Positions 61,023 through 64,000 of a DNA stretch of 64,000 nucleotides are shown one piece after another (position 1 is the first letter of the stretch; every line of letters starts with the position of its first letter). The notes under the pieces are model-generated. The model did no database searches. It was not told the origin of the DNA and worked only from the letters and a program-made list of their open reading frames with translations. The position numbers and the translations under genes were made by a program. The stretch is from Siphonobacter sp. SORGH_AS_0500 (GTDB taxonomy: Bacteria > Bacteroidota > Bacteroidia > Cytophagales > Spirosomataceae): the NCBI RefSeq assembly GCF_002838835.1, contig NZ_NHPP01000003.1, positions 310,001 to 374,000 of the forward strand, written 5' to 3'.

Positions 61023-61341
61023 TTAGAGAATACACAACCCCGGAAGTTTAATTATGAATAGCCCCGGATGATAATCCGGGGTAGCCTAATCTGGCTTTGG
61101 GTTAGAGGAAATAGAACCCTGGAGGGGTTTAATTATGGATAGCCCCGGATGATAATCCGGGGTGGCCTAATCTGGCTTTGTGTTAGAGGAAATAGAACCC
61201 TGGAGGGGTTTAATTATGAATAGCCCCGGATGATAATCCGGGGTGGCCTAGTCTGGCTTTGGGTTAGAGGAAATAGAACCCTGGAGGAGTTTAATTATGA
61301 ATAGCCCCGGATGATAATCTGGGTTCCGTTCAGACCGGGGT
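61020..61341 (+). repeat. Four tandem 81-bp repeats
   Basis: Units begin GGGTTAGAGG at 61020 (degenerate), 61099, 61180 and 61261. Each carries GAACCCTGGAGGGGTTTAAT and the palindrome CCCCGGATGATAATCCGGGG. The flanks at 60953-60989 and 61466-61497 are an inverted pair of ACGGTTTTCAGTTTTCA type. The gap 60952-61482 has no gene. Confidence 0.85.
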
Positions 61342-61482
61342 TTCTGTAAATAAGACCAATCTAAATAACAATCTGGGGTAATGCGTTTGTTGTTACGAGA
61401 TTCCCCGGGTTCCACCCGGGGCTATTCAGATTAAACCCCGGAGGGGTTATGATTATTATTAGAGGGTACTGAAAACCGTAAA

Positions 61483-61935
61483 CTAAAAACTGAAAAACCA
61501 GACCCAGCCAATGAAGAACAATTGCAGCGGCATTCGGAGCCAAAGATACGCAAGGCCGGGGCCGTCGGTTGTGCCTTTTTGATAGTCGATACGATGAAAG
61601 GCCGCATAAATATTGGCTGGTAAAATCAGAATGAAAAACAGCATAAGCCACAAAGCAGTCAAGTGACGAAAGCTGGGAATCATCAAACCAATGGCCGCGG
61701 CTACTTCAATAACGCCCGTTACATAAACCAGCGGGACCCGATAGGGAACGAAAGGAGGTAACATCTCCGCCATGCCTTTCGGAAACATAAAATGTCCCAG
61801 TGCCGTAAAGAGGAGCATTACGCTCATGCCTACATTACCAGCAAAGCGAAGGTGCCATTCTCCCGAGGCCAGCCAGAGCACAAGTAACGTAAGCAACGTG
61901 ACGATCAGTAAAACATACAAGGGCTTCATAAGCAA
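61483..61935 (-). CDS. DoxX family membrane protein
   Basis: A 150-residue protein with four membrane helices: about 5-22 (YVLLIVTLLTLLVLWLA), 28-47 (RFAGNVGMSVMLLFTALGHF), 66-85 and 89-110. FTALGHFMFPKGMAEMLPPF and PLVYVTGVIEVAAAIGLMIP are typical of DoxX/DUF417-like families, which have roles in membrane redox or stress that are poorly defined. It lies 15 bp from the AI-2E-type gene on the same strand, so the two are probably co-transcribed. Confidence 0.82.
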   Translation of the reverse strand: MLMKPLYVLLIVTLLTLLVLWLASGEWHLRFAGNVGMSVMLLFTALGHFMFPKGMAEMLPPFVPYRVPLVYVTGVIEVAAAIGLMIPSFRHLTALWLMLFFILILPANIYAAFHRIDYQKGTTDGPGLAYLWLRMPLQLFFIGWVWFFSF

Positions 61936-61950
61936 CAGTTAGGATTATTC

Positions 61951-63009
61951 TCATTCATCCCGCCCCTTAAAAATAGTCCTTTCCTGCTTTTCTTCCGCGA
62001 TTAATTGCCGATTCGTTCGCTCAAAAACCTTGAATAAAACAATCAGGTATGCAATTAAAAGGGGACCAATGACCAATCCCAGAATTCCGAAAAGTGGTAC
62101 GCCCAATACCACGCCGGTCAGGGTAATAAGGGGGTGAACATCGCCCATCCGTTTAGCCAGAATGATGCGTAAGACGTTATCGACATTCGTTAACACAATC
62201 GCTCCTACCAACAAAATTCCAATGCCCCGGCCCGTATCACCCTGAGAGATGGCGATTAACCCGGCAGGTCCCCAGACAATAGGCGTTCCTAAAACGGGAA
62301 TGAAGCTCAAAAAGAAAGTAACGGTTCCCCAGAAAGCAGCGTCGGGCGTGCCAAAAATCCAGAGGGTAATTCCTGTTAAAATCCCTTGAATCAGAGAAAT
62401 CAGGCCCTGACCAAGGATGTTGGCATTCACCATGTTCTTCAAGCTTTCGCCTAGTTCCTGGTCGGTATTGGAGTCAAAGGGAAGGTAACGCTTCAGGCCA
62501 TTGAGAAAACTTTCTTCCTGCGTAAACATGTAGTAAAGCGTAAAGAAGAGTAGGCCAAGAATAATCAATACGTCCAGCGTGCCTCCAATGATGCTGGGAA
62601 ACTGCTGACTGGCCCAGCCAGCTCCCTGTTGAATCAGGGATTTTATACTGTTTTGATCAGTAATGGAAATCCCCGTCAGATCCTCAATTTTTTCTACCAG
62701 TTTCAGAATATCTTCATAATTCTGACTGTAATACCTCACCCGGTCGGCCAGTAACAAACTCAGCACCAGAAAGGGAATGATAATGACGATGATTGAAAAG
62801 AGTAATAAGCCTACGGAAACCCACGTACGGTTAAGCTTCTTTTTATTAACCAGATTAGTAAGCCAGGGACGAAAAATAACGTATAGGATGGCGGCTCCGA
62901 AGAAAGCCGTAATATACTGACGTAACCCGGCAATGATAAATCCTGAAATAACGATCAGACTAAAAATAAGCAGATAACGCTGCTGTTTGGGGGTATATAT
63001 GGATGACAT
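61951..63009 (-). CDS. AI-2E family transporter-type membrane protein
   Basis: A 352-residue polytopic protein of the AI-2E/PerM family. ATG at 63009 (MSSIYTPKQQ) is chosen, as the 16 codons before it lack family features. About seven to eight hydrophobic segments are visible, including LLIFSLIVISGFIIAGLRQY at the start and the conserved FWGTVTFFLSFIPVLGTPIV and VLGVPLFGILGLVIGPLLIA near the end. Members export small molecules or act as Na+/H+ antiporters, and the substrate cannot be read here. The DoxX gene follows after 15 bp. Confidence 0.87.
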   Translation of the reverse strand: MSSIYTPKQQRYLLIFSLIVISGFIIAGLRQYITAFFGAAILYVIFRPWLTNLVNKKKLNRTWVSVGLLLFSIIVIIIPFLVLSLLLADRVRYYSQNYEDILKLVEKIEDLTGISITDQNSIKSLIQQGAGWASQQFPSIIGGTLDVLIILGLLFFTLYYMFTQEESFLNGLKRYLPFDSNTDQELGESLKNMVNANILGQGLISLIQGILTGITLWIFGTPDAAFWGTVTFFLSFIPVLGTPIVWGPAGLIAISQGDTGRGIGILLVGAIVLTNVDNVLRIILAKRMGDVHPLITLTGVVLGVPLFGILGLVIGPLLIAYLIVLFKVFERTNRQLIAEEKQERTIFKGRDE

Positions 63010-63350
63010 AAGGGGTAGAATTGAAGGAATAACGTTCGTGAATGGCCAGACGGGCAAAGCTTACCATTTTTAATGATAAGGGCAGTATGATTTCTTAAAA
63101 AACAATACCTGGTTTTAACTTAATACGATTCGGAAAGGGCAGGTTCATTTGAATAATCGTTACTTTGTCTTTACAAACGAGTTGATGGATGATTCGTTAC
63201 CAGCGATACTAAATAGTTGATTATTTTTAGCGGCCGCCGCTACGGTTGTTAATGGATTGATATTCAGGTTTTACAACTGAACCATCTATCATTAAATAAT
63301 GACAAGAACTTAAAGACACGCCGCAAGCAATTGTTAAATCACGATACCCT

Positions 63351-64000
63351 ATGAGTTTTGAGAAAATTACCCTGGAAGTCACCAAGTTGGCCAAAGCTGC
63401 CGGGGAGTTCATGTTAGCCGAATTGAAGCATTTTGATTCTACCCGAATTGAGCATAAATATGGCGAGAACTTTAATCTGGTTTCCTACGTCGATAAAGAA
63501 ACTGAAACGCGTCTGGTAGAAGGGTTATCGGGGCTGATTCCGGGTTCAGGATTCATTACCGAAGAAGGCACCGTAGAGCAGGCCAAAGATCAGGATCTGG
63601 TGTGGGTAATCGACCCGCTCGATGGCACGACTAACTTCCTGCACGCCTATCCGCAGTTTTGTACGAGTATTGGCTTATTACAGGGCGGTAAACCCGTAGC
63701 AGGCGTAATTTACGAGCCTTTCCGCGATGAAATGTACTATACCTGGAAAGGCGGCGGAGCCTGGATGAACAAGCAACAACTGGTGGTTTCGAAAGTAAGC
63801 GAAATTCGTCATAGCCTGCTGGCTTGTGGTTTCCCCAGTCGCCAGAATCAGAAAACGGATGCGTACATGGACATGATTCTGAAAATCACCCGCGAATCGC
63901 ACGGGTTCCGTCGCATCGGTTCGGCGGCTCTGGATTTGGCTTATACCGCTCGGGGCTGGTTTGAAGGTTATTTTGAGTATAACATCAATAGTTGGGATAT
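63351..64000 (+). CDS. Inositol monophosphatase family protein, 3' end outside window
   Basis: ATG at 63351 opens a frame that stays open to the window end (216 complete codons). It begins MSFEKITLEVTKLAKAAGEF. The metal-binding motifs of the family are present: FITEEG (Glu71-Glu72) and VWVIDPLDGTTNFLH (Asp88 and Asp91). The window ends just after INSWD, which fits the C-terminal GxxxxWD motif. It dephosphorylates inositol phosphates or related sugar or nucleotide phosphates. The 341-bp gap before it holds only AT-rich promoter-type sequence. Confidence 0.93.
   Translation, partial: MSFEKITLEVTKLAKAAGEFMLAELKHFDSTRIEHKYGENFNLVSYVDKETETRLVEGLSGLIPGSGFITEEGTVEQAKDQDLVWVIDPLDGTTNFLHAYPQFCTSIGLLQGGKPVAGVIYEPFRDEMYYTWKGGGAWMNKQQLVVSKVSEIRHSLLACGFPSRQNQKTDAYMDMILKITRESHGFRRIGSAALDLAYTARGWFEGYFEYNINSWD

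Noticed and set aside
61020..61341. Possible CRISPR array
   Set aside because: The repeated unit is 81 bp without unique spacers. The palindrome recurs but everything between is repeated too, and no cas gene is present.

Overview
The window reads as chromosomal DNA of a Cytophagales-type member of the Bacteroidota. The evidence is the gene content (GLPGLI family, DUF2851, DUF2723, TonB-receptor-like barrels, SUF genes on the Bacteroidota pattern), promoter-like TAnnTTTG elements, and many short interspersed palindromes. The genus cannot be fixed from the sequence. No tRNA, rRNA, CRISPR array, phage module or recombinase gene was seen.

Layout. 1-4084: rsgA (5' cut by the window edge), a small membrane protein, a cupin-like oxygenase and DUF2851. 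4085-13005: a PepSY membrane protein, then secreted glycan enzymes (GH106 rhamnosidase, DUF2264/GH154 glycosidase, GH20 hexosaminidase) around an endonuclease III gene. 13006-20251: a thioredoxin-fold lipid/periplasmic-type protein bracketed by ~275-bp direct repeats, a 2H phosphoesterase, an S9 peptidase and a GNAT enzyme. 20259-25930: an AT-rich accessory island. 26129-32371: DUF2723 membrane protein, an orphan, M81 and neutral zinc peptidases. 32733-36779: a stand-alone LuxR-type HTH, a secreted Cys-rich peptide, GLPGLI and a large outer-membrane barrel. 36842-42276: DUF1080 protein, small surface/membrane orphans, a broken DUF6984 gene, a NodB-like protein and DUF2891. 42464-51429 (minus strand): hemF, PBP1A, bacilliredoxin, DUF59/SufT-like, sufE, sufS, sufD, sufC. 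52145-54523: arginine deiminase plus CtlX, a two-step arginine to ornithine route. 54782-64000: M28 peptidase, GNAT, SDR-like, alpha/beta hydrolase, GH29 fucosidase, DoxX, AI-2E transporter and inositol monophosphatase (3' cut).

The most unusual part is 20259-25930. Six structured sites separate small AT-rich genes in one orientation. Each site has inverted arms of about 30 nt that differ in sequence between sites but still pair within a site. The left arms share a TAACA..GGGTTTTG..GGGGC pattern and the right arms mirror it. For four of five complete cassettes, the core at the 3' end of one site is complementary to the core at the 5' end of the next, which is what integron gene cassettes show. 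I interpret it as an integrase-less, integron-like cassette array with unusually long attC-like sites in two size classes (128-138 and 198-202 bp). Its cargo includes a TIR-membrane protein and a SLATT-like membrane protein, both typical of defence. Four of the seven cassettes hold frameshifted genes, so the array looks stationary and decaying.

The window is also rich in non-coding repeats: a ~175-bp MITE-like palindrome (2 copies), GTAGAGACGCGAT palindromes (about 12), a GTGGCTGGTG hairpin used repeatedly as a terminator, an 81-bp tandem array after the fucosidase gene, and GTTGGTTGTT palindromes between suf genes. A duplicated sufS tail lies just downstream of sufS.
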